Positions 22,431 through 35,353 of a DNA stretch of 64,000 bases are shown piece after piece. A model generated the notes under the pieces. It saw only the letters and a program-made list of their open reading frames with translations, was not told the DNA's origin and did no database searches. The position numbers and the translations under genes were made by a program. Position 1 is the stretch's first letter. The number at the start of each line of letters is the position of its first letter. Source of the stretch: Sipunculus nudus (Eukaryota; Annelida; Sipuncula; Golfingiida; Sipunculidae); assembly GCA_026874595.1 (NCBI GenBank), contig CM049310.1, positions 80,471,056 through 80,535,055 of the forward strand, written 5' to 3'.

Positions 22431-25400
22431 TTTTTACCTCAGCTGACTGAAAGACATCTGAGCTATAGGGATCACCTTTTGTCCGTCGTCCGTCCGTCCG
22501 GCCGTCCGGCCGTCCGGGCGTCTGTCCGTTAACAGGGCACAAATCGTAACCGCTAGAACTGGAATCTTCTTACTTGACATCCTGGGAGGTCCATGAAAAA
22601 TCTCCTTGGAAACCAGAAATTAGGTCTCTGTTACCCATATCCTTCGAGCTATGGGGCCCCAAAGTACCCCCCAGAAAAGTCCAAAATTTCATACAAAAAC
22701 TTCAATATCTCATTAACTACTTGACTGATGGTCATGATTTTTGTCATACATATTGATCATGAGAGGTTTCATCAGTTCCTGAAAACTGGTGGCGCCACCT
22801 GTATTTTTCGATTTTTTTACGATTTTTTTTCTCTATTTTTGAGACCTTTAAAAATGTGAACATCTGTTAACAAGGCACAAATCGTAATGACTGGACTTAG
22901 AATCTTCATTCTCGACACACTGAGAGACCTATGAAAAGTCTCCATGGAAACCAGAAATTAGGTCTCTGTTACCCATATCCTACCAGCTATGGGGCCCCAA
23001 ACTACCCCCAGAAAAGTAAAAAATTTCAAACAAAAACTTAAATATCTCATTAAATACTTGACTGATGGTCATGATTTTTGTCATACATATTGATCATGAG
23101 ATGTTCCATCACTTCCTGCAGACTGGTGGCGCCACCTGTATCGTTCAATTTTTACGAATTTTTTTATCTATTTTTGAGACCTTTCAAAATGTAAACATTG
23201 TAAACAAGGCACAAATCGTAAAGACTGGACCTAGAATCTCCATTCTTGACACACTGAGAGACCTATGAAAAGTCTCCACGGAAACCAGAAATTAGGTCTC
23301 TGTTACCCATATTCTTTGAGCTATGGAGCCCCAAAGTACCCCCAAGAAAAGTAAAAAATTTCATACAAAAACTTCAATATCTTATTAACTACTTGACTGA
23401 TGGTCATTTTTTGTGGCATAACTATTGATCATGAGATGTGTCATCACTTCCTGCAGACTGGTGGTGCCACCTTTATTGTTCGATTTTTTACGATTTTGTC
23501 CTCTATTTTTGAGACCTTTAAGGATGCTGTCATCTGTTAGCATGGCACAAATCGTAACGACTGGACCTAGAATCTTCATTCTTGACACACTGAGAGGTCC
23601 ATGAAAAATATCCTTGGAAACCAGAAATTAGGTCTCTGTTAACCATATCCTTCGAGCTATGGGGGCCCCAAAGTACCCCCCCCCCCCCAGAGTAGTCAAA
23701 AATTTTATACAAAAACTTCAATATCTCAATAACTACATCACTGATGGTCATGATTTTTGGCATACATATTAATTATGAAATGTTCCATCAGTTCCTGCAG
23801 ACTTGTGGCGCCACCTGTATTGTTTGATTTTTTACGATTTTTTCCTCTATTTTTGAGACCTTTAAGGATGCTGTCATCTGTTAACGTGGCACAAATCATA
23901 ACGACTGGACCTAGAATCTTCATTCTCGACACACTGAGAGACCTATGAAAAGTCTCCATGGAAACCAAAATTAGGTCTCTGTTACCCATATTCTTCGAGC
24001 TATGGAGCCCTAAAGTACCCCCAAGAAAAGTAAAAAATTTCATACAAAAACTTCAATATCTCATTAACTATTTGAATGATGGTCATGATTTGTGGCATAA
24101 CTATTGATCATGAGATGTGTCATCTGTTCCTGCAGACTGGTGGCGCCACCTGTATCGTTCGATTTTTTACGATTTTTTCCTCTATTTTTGAGACCTTTAA
24201 AAATGTGAACATCTGTTAACAAGGCACAAATCGTAATGACTGGACTTAGAATCTTCATTCTCGACACACTGAGAGACCTATGAAAAGTCTCCATAGAAAC
24301 CAGAAATTAGGTCTCTGTTACCCATATCCTTCGAGCTATGGGGCCCCAAAGTACCCCCCCCCCCCCCAGAGTAGTCAAAAATTTCATACAAAAACTTCAA
24401 TATCTCAATAACTACATCACTAGAAACTTCATTCTTGTCATGCAAGGAGGCCCATGAAGAGTGCCCGTGGAAACTTGAAATTAGGTCTCTGTTACCCATA
24501 TCCTTCAAGCTATAGGACTCTGAAGTATCCCTCAGAATAATGGACAATTTGATACAAAAGCTGAAGTATCTGAACAACTAATACGGAGATCATCATGATT
24601 CTTTGCATGGATATTGACCATTAAGTATTTTAAGCTCAGCTGACTGTAAGTCATCTGAAGTATCCCTCAGAATAATGGACAATTTGATACAAAAGCTCAA
24701 GTATCTAAACAACTATTGCAGTGATCACCATGATTCTTTGCATTGATATTGATCATGGAATGTGTCATCAGTTTCTGCAGTATGGTGGCGCCACCTGTAT
24801 TTTTTTTTATTTTTACGAATTTTTTTCTCTATTTTTGTTACCTCATAAGATGCGGTCATCTGTTAACATGGCACAAATCGTAACAACTGAACCTAGAATC
24901 TTCTCTCTTGACATGCTGAGAGGCCCATGAAAAGTTTCCTTAAAAACTTGAAATTAGGTCTCTGTTACCCATAACCTCTGAGCTATGGGGCTCCGAAGTA
25001 CCCCCGAGAATAATGGAAAATTTGATACAAAAGCTCAAGTATCTGAACAATTATTATATAGATCACCATGATTCTTTGCATGGATATTGATCATGAAATG
25101 TTTCATCAGTTTCTGCATTCTGGTGGCGCCACCTGTATTTTTTCAATTTTTAGCTCAGCTGACTGAAAGTCATCTGAGCTGTAGGGATCACCTTTTGTCC
25201 GTCGTCCGTCCGGCCATCCAGGCGTCTGTCTGTTAACAGGGCACAAATCGTAACCGCTAGACCGGGAATCTTCTTACTTGAAATCCTAGGAGGTCTATGG
25301 AAATTCTCCTTGTAAACCTGAAATTAGGTCACTGTGACCTATATTCTTCGAGCTATGGGGTTCTAAAGTACCCCCCAGAATAATGCAAAATTTAATACAA

Positions 25401-26350
25401 AAGCTCAAGTATCTGAACAACTAATGCATTAATCACCATGATTCTTTGCATGGATATTGATCATGGAGTGTTTCATCAATTTCTGGAGATTGGTGGCGCC
25501 ACCTATATTTTTTTTTATTTTTTACGATTTTTTTCCTCTACTTTTGTGATCTTTAAACATTTGGTCATCTGTAAACAGGGCACAAATTATAATGACTGGA
25601 CCTAGAATCTTCTGTCCTCACCTCCAGGGAAACCCGTAAAAGGTCTACATGGAAACCCGAAATAAGGTCCCTGTTACCCATATTCTGTGAGCTATGGGGC
25701 TCTGAAGTACCCCCCAGAATAAAGATTTGGTCATATATTAACAGGGCACAAATCATAATGACTGGACCTAGAATCTTCTGTCCTCACCTCCAGGGAAGCC
25801 CATAAAAGGTCTACATGGAAACCCGAAATAAGGTCCCTGTTACCCATATCCTTCATGCTCTTGGGCTCCGAAGTACTCCCCAGAATAAAGATTTGGTCAT
25901 CTGTTTACAGAGCACAAATTATAATGACTTGACCTAGAATCTCCTTTCTTGATATGCTGGGAGGCCCCTGAAAAGTCTCCTTGTGCACCTGAAATTACAT
26001 CTCTGTTACCCATATCCTTCATCCTATGCGGCTTTGAAATACCCCCCAGAATAAACATTTGGATTTGTTAACAGGGCACAAATCATAATAAATGGACCTA
26101 GAATTTTATTTTTTGACATGCTGGGAGACCCCTGAAAAGTCATCTTGTAAACCTTGAAAATAGGTGTCTGTTACCCATATCCTTCATGCTACAGAGCTCC
26201 ATAGTACCCCAATGAATATTGGATGATTTTATACAAAAGGTCAAGTTTGGAAAAAGTATTTCATTCAAATTTGACATTCAGATGATAAAATTACTTTTGT
26301 CAATGTCTTCCTGGTCAGCTGAGCGTCATGACCCCTGGGTCACTTGTTTG
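22431..26350 (-). repeat. Palindrome-bearing tandem-repeat element, left copy
   Basis: An array of diverged units of about 335-345 bp. Each unit contains a stretch resembling GGCACAAATCGTAACGACTGG, GTCTCTGTTACCCATATCC and the palindrome GGTGGCGCCACC, or one-base variants (22788, 23125, 23460, 23804, 24139, 24784, 25122, 25492). The left edge is a hairpin (CTCAGCTGACTGAAAG...CTGAGCT) followed by a GTCCGTCC-type simple repeat. A second such edge lies at 25152-25180, so two elements may be joined. From about 25560 to 26200 the units shorten to about 165 bp. The right edge, GTCAGCTGAGCGTCATGACC, recurs inverted at 55.6 kb. Strand is given relative to the right copy, called +. Frames inside are repeat artefacts. 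Confidence 0.85.
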
Positions 26351-26511
26351 TTTGATAATTTACTGAATGATACTTCACTATGTTTCTTTACCCGGAGAAT
26401 ATAAATTAATTAACGTAATCCTGGATTTTCCACAGATGACTTACCAGGACTGTCAGCATGTTGACTTTTTGAGTAACAGTTTATATCTCCCTAAGATAAC
26501 CTAAACTGCCG

Positions 26512-26512
<1 letters not shown>

Positions 26513-26589
<77 letters not shown>
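26513..26589. repeat. (TA)n microsatellite
   Basis: About 77 bp of TA dinucleotides. Confidence 0.95.
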
Positions 26590-26592
<3 letters not shown>

Positions 26593-27828
26593 ATATTGCC
26601 GTGTCAAGTTTTTCCTGCTACAGGGTTGTAAAAAGAATTGATGGTCGATAAGTATTTTTAAGGGGAAAACACAACTGTAGTTTCACAATCTATTCTGTTA
26701 TGTTTTAATTTGTTTTTTTCTGTAGAGCCAAAGAATTGATCTGCTTGTCGGAGAAAGATTCATCCACCTTAGTTTTTCAGAAAGAAATTGGTTTTACTAT
26801 CACGCACAAATACCAGTATTTCCGATGTCAGTTTATGGAATATATGCTAATCCTTAGGTAAAGAGCAAGGGTTGTTACTTCTCTTTACCTTAAGATTTCC
26901 AATTGCTTCGAGGGCAAAAAAAAGGCAGTAAGTGAAGATACTGCTTTTTACTTTAGTATTGTGGTGTGTAAACGCAAATATGGTGATGTTACTGCTCTCA
27001 TATCTCGAGATTCCCGAGGGCTAGGACTTAGCAACACATATATCTGATAGCACACATACTGCCATTGAAGATTTGAGCGTTAACTCATTTTGGCCCAAAC
27101 AGGGACTTACTGCCTTTTGCCTTAGCACGGCAGAATTTTGTAGTCCAAACTAGTCAATACGTTTACCTTCTTGTCCTCTGATATATCTCTGCTTGCTGGA
27201 CACGAAGGTCCAAGGGCCTAATTTAAATTAATTTTCCATTCTTTCCTATCTGTTTTGTACGATAGGAAAGGGAGCCTTAGCTGAAATAACACGAGTAGCA
27301 CAGAAGAATTGGGACCCACCTGAACCACCGCAATATGCGTAGTTTCTGTCGCGTAACATGTATTAAATGTGTTAAACCAATCTGCCAGGGCATCTGATGC
27401 ACAGGTGTTGAGGCCTCGAAATGCGCAGGCTCTGTAAATATGTTAATTTATGCCTGTGATAGCGCCCGGTCCACTGAACTGGACACTCGCGCAAAGCCAA
27501 CAGTTTCAGGGCAATATTTCGGCAGGTACCGATTTAAGACACTAATTTTTGTGTTAGTTAAACATGCTTCATATGGGATAATGCCACTTGAATGGGTTTC
27601 ATGCAAGATACGCAGTTAACGACATTAATACCTAAATTATTATTTTTATAACAATTATCATTATTTACAATATATTAATATTAATCTATAGTATTAGTAC
27701 TGATTCACAAAAAGGTTGACCCGTGAAAAGCCTTTGGTGTGGCCTAAATTATGAAGCATATATGCATTGTTATGGATTCTACCATAAAGCAGACGTTGAA
27801 AAATCAGCGACAAAAGAGTCCAACAGAA
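26590..27828. other. Intergenic, contains one MITE candidate
   Basis: No gene is supported apart from the small inverted-repeat element annotated at 26913-27122. Confidence 0.35.
26913..27122. mobile_element. Small inverted-repeat (MITE-like) element
   Basis: The left end GGCAAAA(AAAA)GGCAGTAAGT is matched by ACTTACTGCCTTTTGCC at the right end, about 17 bp terminal inverted repeats around a 210-bp body. The same terminal motif occurs alone at 20423. No clear target duplication was seen. Confidence 0.5.
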
Positions 27829-27966
27829 ATGACGTTTAATCGTAACAATTTATTTTTCAATCGTCTTATATCATCACATGACACATCGGCTTAATACATC
27901 GTTTACCAAAGAACACAAAGGCGGCGATATGGCGCACCACTAAAATTTAGAGACACCAAGTGCAAA
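27829..27966 (-). repeat. BEL/Pao LTR remnant, copy 1
   Basis: Roughly three-quarters similar by eye to 30493-30632, including TACCAAAGAACACA and the following GGCGGCG and GCACCACT segments. Confidence 0.5.
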
Positions 27967-28189
27967 CACGGAGTAACCGTAATATCCCAGGGGACACCTC
28001 ACGGCAGGAACATCGTCTAATATATATTACTGTGATTTTGGTCAATTCAACAATGTTCAGTGTTAAATAAATGTTAACTGTGACACCTGTTAAACTTAAA
28101 TGATATTAAAATACTGATATTATCAGTGTTCAACATCACGCGCGATATTAATCATAGTAATACAAGTTACACATGAAGCCGTTAATCTT

Positions 28190-29250
28190 TCTTCAGTAAA
28201 AGAACGAGTTTAGCAATAGGACGCTTGTAGATTTTCCCATCTGCGCACTTACCATCATCAACACGCACAAAGTTGTCTTTTTCAACGTGGACTTCAACAA
28301 TTTCTTCTCCTTTCCACAGTCCACATTTCGCGTTGTCATCAATGACAAGCACATACCACCTTTAGTAATTTTTTTTTTCTGGCATCACACCATTTCTTGC
28401 GAGGTGAAAGCTAAGATAGATACTGCTCATCGAACGTCGCCAAAATCCATTAACCATTGAATGGTATAGTTCACGTTGTTTGCGTGTTTTGCCGATGTAA
28501 TCATCACACGGAATTTAGACGCTTGCAAGGGAATGATTTTTATTAAGTTGACCGCTGATTCGTCCAAATGCAAGGATGACGAAGCAGTTATGGGACGACT
28601 ATTCAACAACCCAGCGATTTGACAAAAGCAGTTTCCCATTACACAAAAAAAGCGCTTGTCAGCTTTAACCAAGTGTTTCAGCGCCTTTTTGACCTCCTGT
28701 ACCATTTTCTTGACTAAGCCCCGATAAGTCCACCGGGCGGTCAGAATTTCAACTCAGATCCATATCTCTTAGTGCACCGCTGTAACGCTTTACGATCAAG
28801 TTTTAGTTCCAGCTCACGAATCTCATTGTTCGCACGATGAAACAAGTAGCATTGTCACTAACCATCAGATGCTAACCGGTGCTCCCCGAGTGCTAAAAAG
28901 GGCCAAGTGCTAAAAAAGGCGATCGTAGGCATTCAGAAATGCGGACGTTGAAAGATCCTGAACACAGGTCAAGTGTACAACTCGCACTACAGCGCAGACA
29001 AAGATAGCATAGTATCCCTTGGCTACCGTGTTGCGTTTCAGCTTCACATTGATCAGTCCTAGGTAATCTAAAATGGTGGTTTAATTGAAGTGGCGGTGTA
29101 AAGGCCTTTATTCTGAATGTCGGTAGGGCTGCCATCCAATGCTCCTGTGGCTTCCCGCGATGACCTTTGCAAAGTTTACACTCTCGCACAATTCGTCTTG
29201 AAGGACCATCTTTCCTCATGGACCCACTAAATTGTTGGCCAAAGACTCCT
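28190..29250 (-). pseudogene. BEL/Pao integrase and C-terminal domain, broken
   Basis: A zinc-binding segment (SRRIVRECKLCKGHRGKPQ, near 29140-29200) is followed after a frameshift by core remnants. A piece with IAGLLNSRPITASSS near 28595-28630 is the usual end of the BEL/Pao core. The C-terminal module ends with VDDGKCADGKIYKRPIAKL near 28200-28270, very characteristic of the family. Numerous stops make it non-functional. Confidence 0.7.
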
Positions 29251-29389
29251 AGTAATGTTTCAATATACAAGGGAGAAGTAGACCTTAAAACGTTCCATGT
29301 CAGAAAGGCAAAGGTCTTGGCACTTCAGTTGACCAAAGTAAAGGAGGGTGTGGACCCGACAAAATTCTCAACCTGGTCACGCCTGGTCA

Positions 29390-29815
29390 GCGTAGTATTC
29401 CTGCTACACCATCAGAGGGTTAATAGGCCATATCACATCTCTGTTTGGAATTTGACAGCCTTTTCCGAATTCGAAAGTTTACTTCACGAAGGACAGTGGT
29501 CAGATCACACTTCAACTGATCTGCGTCTTCAGCAGATTTAAATGACTCGTTCAAATCGTCCACATAAAACTGATTCTAAATAACGCGCTGCACTTCGGGA
29601 AGAACATGGGGTGCATGGTTTGAAACAACTAGTCGAAGTACAGTTGGCGAAGGTTTGTCTCCAAATGTCACTCATATGTCAACTCATACACTTGGATTAG
29701 GTCTACAAGGTTTTCACGAAATACGTAGCGATATAATCGAGCATCTTCTGGACTAATCTTCATACTTACATCAGCAATCATACCGTCTTTATATTCCCTG
29801 AATTGTAATGCATGT
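29390..29815 (-). pseudogene. BEL/Pao reverse transcriptase fragment, broken
   Basis: The minus strand near 29700-29815 encodes MIADVSMKISPEDARLYRYV, matching the DIE-type first catalytic region of BEL/Pao RT in degraded form. A piece with FYVDDLNESFK near 29550-29590 carries the YVDD box. The frames are interrupted by stops and shifts, and the adjoining part to about 29390 matches the linker before integrase. Confidence 0.6.
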
Positions 29816-30492
29816 AACCACCCTGCGATCTAAGAACTAAGTGATATTTAACTGCCCTTATCAGAAGGACTCGAATCAATGTTTTCTTGGAAACATGACG
29901 TAGGTAAGCCATTATCGTTGGCAAAGCACACGTGACCCCATTTTTTATATCAGTGGTTTCTATCCCCGATGGACCAGCACTGGCGTTTTTCTGGATCGGT
30001 CTGAACTCTGGAACATTTGCGTTCAAAGTTGTATTCGCCGAAGATGCCACATTACTTGACTCAAGGAGTGTACGATCCGAATGTCGATAGCCATCAATGC
30101 CATATACGCACGGGCATATCGATGCGAAATTGGTGTCAACTCCGCAGGTGGGTATTGACATTTTACGATAAATTGACAGTCATCTTGTTAAATAATAGTT
30201 TCCAAGTTACTGTGCCCACCACGACGGCAAATACCATTTTCTTTCATCATGTCAAACTTCTCATTTTGTGACAGAGTTCGAAATTTTTTATAGTCACTCC
30301 TCCACGATCGAAATACGTCAAAAGTAGACATAATCACACTGATAGCAGCAGGCAACTAGGAGTAATTATAACCTGTACAAGTGAAAAACAAGACGAGTTG
30401 ACCAGTGAAAAGAAGTGCACATGGTGTTTGTTTATGTGCCATGACCTTCTGACCAATATTGATGCATGCGCATTCGGATCCACAAATAGGCT

Positions 30493-30632
30493 TATGACGT
30501 GTAATCGTAGACATTCATTTTATATCGTCTCATATCATCTGATGGCACATCGGCCAAATATATCGTATACCAAAGAACACATAGGCGGCGCTATGGGGCA
30601 CCACTTAAAGTTAAAGACACAAAGTCCAAATA
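30493..30632 (-). repeat. BEL/Pao LTR remnant, copy 2
   Basis: Counterpart of 27829-27966 in the same orientation. Confidence 0.5.
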
Positions 30633-31737
30633 TGCATAGCGAGCGTCAGGTTAAATGCAGCTTCGGCTTGTAAATATTTCCCTAAGAGACTTATTTAATC
30701 AGTGTAATGTTCATGTAAACCTAGTTCCATATAGAATATGTATTGTGCCGTACCCGTGATTTGAGGATGAATTAGGCTGACTGATCAGCATCAGATCTTG
30801 AATAACGTTTACCAGAAAAGATCTAGAGATAAATGTAAAGATCGTCGAGAAGACGTTGTAAATCATTTGTTTAAGTGAGATAATGGGACACATGATTAGT
30901 TTTTCAGTATAAATTCTTGCCCCTGAGGTCACTAACGAAAGCTCTGCCCTCACTTACTGAACACACTCAACATGCCTCGTGTGACACTCTTTGATGAAGC
31001 CAATTAACAAAGAAATATTTCAGATCTAATAATTTCTTGTTAATTTCGTTACCAATCAATCAGATATATATTCTCATGAATATACGATATATTCAGCATT
31101 AATGAAGGAAGGGTGGACTGGTCCCCCACCTTATGTATATACTACTATCCTATAATTAACTATAAATAGTACGAAATCTTTATTCAGGTACAGCGTAATT
31201 ATAGAAATAAACAACTTGAACAATGATTAGGCGATTTTCCTACAAGAATTATTTTGCGTATCAAGATTTATGGTTATGAAGCGTAATGGCGAAATGGATA
31301 GGCTATTTTAACCGTGACCGCAAGGGTAAAACAGCCTATTGCGATATCGGTTTTTATATTTCATTTTCCTTTTGGTACCCTTGTTCCAGGGCAAAGAGGT
31401 GGATATAATTTCGAAACGTTCGTTCATTATGTTATTTTGTTTGGAGCTAAAGATTACTGGTTTGTCGGAAAATCACAAATTACACCGATGTGAAGAGGTA
31501 ATGGATCTGTTTTACTGCTGGACCAGGTGATTGTCAAACTTTGTTGCTGTCTTTCAGGGTCTATAAATGTTTTGCAATATATTTGTTTAAATGGGTCCTG
31601 TGTTTGAACGAATTGTTGAGGTTGTAGTTAAAAGGTGCCTCAGATCATGCCAATTTACGTGTTAACTGTACCGTTGTTGTGCACGTCGGCTTGGAAGACA
31701 ATGGACGATGCTAGGTATCCACTGCGTCCATTGTCAC

Positions 31738-31801
<64 letters not shown>

Positions 31802-31961
31802 GCACTGGTTTGAAGAGGTCAAAGTTTTGTTGGATTGCTTGAATATAGACAAGGTGATTGTGAAATTTTGTTTTTTGTCTTTCTGGGACCACACGTGTGT
31901 GGCCGAGAAACTTGCAAACCTAAGCTCAAGACAAAAGATTTTGTTCTTTGAACGTATGTAG
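30633..31961. other. Intergenic, with (TA)n tract at 31743-31798
   Basis: No gene is supported. Two diverged copies of a segment beginning TGAAGAGGT (31490 and 31812) suggest an old local duplication on either side of the TA tract. Confidence 0.35.
31743..31798. repeat. (TA)n microsatellite
   Basis: About 56 bp of TA dinucleotides. Confidence 0.95.
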
Positions 31962-32583
31962 TGTTAGATTCTTTAGATTGTTCGAGCAATGAAAGGTTCT
32001 CGGCTGGAGGTAAAAAGTTATAAGGGCTGTGTTTTAGAACCGAGAAAGAGGTGAGAGAATATTCCAGCGGACACAGACGTGTGTAAGTCAGTTTGTGGGA
32101 CCTATTCCGATAAGTGCGGCAATTATAGATTTTCTTCAGATTTTCTTCTGGATTTGTAACGGATCTTATTTGGTCTTCGGTTTATTTTCAGGATTGTTAC
32201 AAAAGCTTTATACTGGATGTTATTCTCCGAGAGAATTGTGTGAACTTTTCATCCGGCTTATATATTTTAAAGAACTTGTCGCTGTGGCAGTGGTGGTATC
32301 CAGGTACTGTGCACTTTGTTTTTTTTTTTACAGTGTGATTGTATTGATTTGCTGTTATGCTGCTGTTTTACTGTGTCATTGTATCGATTAAGTATATTGT
32401 AATGTTGGGGTTGTTTTGGGAATAAATTATGGTTATTTGTTAACAAAGAACCTCTGACTGCTTTTTTCATTCCCCTAGATATTTCACGCTGCCTAGTGTT
32501 ACAGAATCTGATTATTTTTATCTCCTTGACCAAATTCGTGTTCGTCACGCATACCTGATCTGTTGATATTTGGTTCCGTAACA
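31962..32583 (+). repeat. Solo LTR, family copy 1
   Basis: Runs from TGTTAGATTC to CCGTAACA (TGTTA...TAACA ends) and aligns along its whole length with 46797-47408. It carries an AATAAA-type signal near 32420 and a decayed TATA-like box. No internal region and no clear target duplication, so an old solo LTR is the best reading. Confidence 0.65.
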
Positions 32584-34530
32584 ATATATATGTTCATAAT
32601 CATCAGCTCCCTTTAGAACTTTGTTTATTTTTTATTATTTATTTTTACTTTTTTTTAAAACTCCATCTTCCTGTAAGCAAGGCTCTGACAGCTACACTCA
32701 CTGAGACCACACTTTCGATATGACTCGATAAAGCAAAAATGGCTTATATGAAGATACGGAAACCTAGTCCCATTCATGCCCTCAGAATTTGCTAAACTGT
32801 TGTACCAGGTGACGATGTATTGCAAGGAAAAAATACATCAAGGGCCGTATGTGTTAAATATTATGTTATTAATAATGATGTCGAAAATTTTTTTTTTGTT
32901 GGGGGGGGGCACACCACATCTGCAGTAACCTTGCCTGATGTAATCAACAGTTATTTGACAAATTGCTTTAAATTCAACCCCTATAGAACTTAAATTCATA
33001 TGTGTACATCAGAAAATAAAAAAATGATGTAGAGATTTTTACATTTAAACAATAACTTTAAAAATTTAAATATCCTAACATATTTTCTGATAATAAAATT
33101 AAATGGATACGAATAGATGATTTGATTATAGGCCATCCTGAAGTGTAACTATAGGTTTTCAATGGAAAGTGGAGCTTTTTACTTATTTTCTCATGCGAAC
33201 ACGTTTTCATTTGTATAGTAATAAAGTGAGTTAATGTTGTTACAGTTTCTTACAAAATCATACACCTATTAAGTACGTGAATGAACTAGAGTGCATCTCT
33301 CAGAACGTAAAAAAATTGTCAGGTCCTAATTAATTATTTAATTAATTTCTGTGCCTAAATAAAAATGCGTGGTTTTGAGAGCATCAGCGATACCAGTTTG
33401 CTCGATTTAACAATTTTTAAAGAAACAAATGTCACTGGCGAAACATGTTATTACATGTACCGCAAAAACACTAACTTGTAATCAGGGTAACTAGGTGAGC
33501 ATATCAATCACAGAAATTGCAGAATGGTCTCATTTCTTTTAGCTGAATTCTCCTAACCAGAACGTTAAAAAAACTGTAATGGCAATTTTATGCCAGGGTC
33601 ATTCAAGATATGTTGATAACATAATTAAGAGTATATTTATTCAAACATATTTATTTCGGTATCCGGTGGATTTTGAGAGTTTCGCCTTCCTCAATACTGG
33701 TTATACTGGACTAAACGTCTAATAGTAATATCGACCTTTCATTGAGTATTACGCTGGCGTTGGGTCAAGTTCACTTTTTGTGACAGGTACCTGGTACAAA
33801 TACCTCAGGAGGTAAAGCAATATGGTAAAATTTTCAACATTTCTAGTCCTTTTTAGGCAGTAACGAGGACAGAGGTATAAATAAGTATATCTGACTAACC
33901 ATGGAGAGCCTCCACATCTGAACGTAGCCTGTCTTTTTCAAATAACATTTTTCTTCTTTTTGCCTTCACCATGAGGGTATTCATTCATCCAAATTCGTGT
34001 GGGCGATTGTGTGTTTTTGTGTGTGTGTTCACAAAATAACGCACATAATAATGATCGGAAGCCCATGATATTTTAAGGCATTTCAGGAACTGGCAAACGA
34101 AGAGTCGATTAGATATTGGCGTGGAATCAACACATAAACCCGTATCAGGAATGTCATCAAGGAATTTTCACAAATGTTCGGACACCTTTGCACGAATGAA
34201 CCTGGGTATAATGAATAATGAATAATGAATGCAAAAACGCGTAGACTGTCCAACAATATAGGGACTCCCACATTGCGGAGGCTTGCATTCCTTAGAAAAA
34301 CAGGTTTCTAGCATTAAAATGATTTGTTGGAAGAAAAATTCCTCCAATTTTAATGTTTTTAATGCTATCATAACCTGAGCTGTATACATATTCAGAGTTT
34401 CATTTCGGTTTAAGACTGCATGCCCGGTGATAGTGCTCGCTTCCTCTAATTTAACATCCTGGCGTCTACCGCAGCTGCGAGTCATGGGTGTGTAAAAATA
34501 AACCATTTTTGGGTCATAATACTCTCACCC
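32584..34530. other. Intergenic AT-rich DNA
   Basis: No gene, repeat array or RNA could be supported. A short G-run lies near 32903. Confidence 0.3.
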
Positions 34531-34534
34531 CCAC

Positions 34535-34690
34535 CCCCTCCCGTCCCCACACATACACAGCCTTCCCATTAAGCCAGCAGGTCGCTAACTCTTGACGGGG
34601 GAATGTTTCGTCGCTCCTCGTGCAAAATTTGAACTAATGGTCTGCCGGTTTTGAGTCCTGTGCTCTACCCTTGGCCACAACTACCTGCGA
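34535..34690 (-). mobile_element. Degenerate tRNA-derived SINE candidate
   Basis: The minus strand from about 34690 reads like a tRNA: box A-like TGTGGCCAAGGGT (34667-34679), an anticodon-region-like GGACTCAAAACC, and a box B-like AGTTCAAATTTTG (34623-34635). It is followed by a non-tRNA tail. The mismatches in box B argue for an old copy, not a functional tRNA. Confidence 0.5.
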
Positions 34691-34699
34691 GGAGCCTGT

Positions 34700-35284
34700 C
34701 TTATAAATTTGATATTGTCACAAATGATTGAAAATCTTATAGATCTATATGAATGAATGTATTTCCTACTAGTTAAGCGGCTTTACTAAGATATTTATAA
34801 GAAATATATATTTAGTGATAAATGAAAAGAGGTTATAACGTAAGAATCAATTTGAGATCGGGAGACATATATGAAATGATACTGAACGACCTTAAAAGGT
34901 CATTGGGTATGGGCAGTAATATAATTCATATATGGAATATTTAAAATCTGTTAAAACTGGATTTAATCAAAATCATTCAAAAGGACAGAAATTTGAGACA
35001 CAATATTCATACCCGAAATATACATATTTACATATTACCTTTGACCACCATACTCGGGCTTAACCACTCGTGCGTTCGTGTTAAAATCATCAAATTTGTT
35101 TATAACATTATTATATAAAACATCTACACTGCAAAAATGCAAAATGCAATTACAGCGATATGTCTGTTGCTCCTCGCAAAATATGCGAGACCCGCGCAAG
35201 ACCCGTAAAAGACATGTTTATTAATGCAGTCAGTGATTCAACAAGTTTAATCGGATTCATTGCAGGTAATTTTAGAAAGAACCC

Positions 35285-35353
<69 letters not shown>

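Larger units (their letters stand above)
27829..30632 (-). mobile_element. Decayed BEL/Pao LTR retrotransposon
   Basis: On the minus strand, remnants follow BEL/Pao pol order from high to low coordinate: RT, a linker, integrase zinc and core, and the C-terminal domain found after BEL/Pao integrases. Related segments of about 140 bp at both ends (27829-27966 and 30493-30632, direct repeats sharing TACCAAAGAACACA and GGCGGCG) look like LTR remnants. Many stops, frameshifts and large deletions are present; only about 2 kb of pol is left and gag is gone. Confidence 0.65.

Noticed and set aside
22574-24930. Many open frames of 60-100 codons on both strands in the 22-26 kb region, with related translated sequences
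   Set aside because: They are the same repeat unit read in different frames; no consistent reading frame or codon pattern is kept between units.
29167-29541. 124-codon plus-strand frame
   Set aside because: Antisense to the BEL/Pao integrase remnant, which explains the sequence better.
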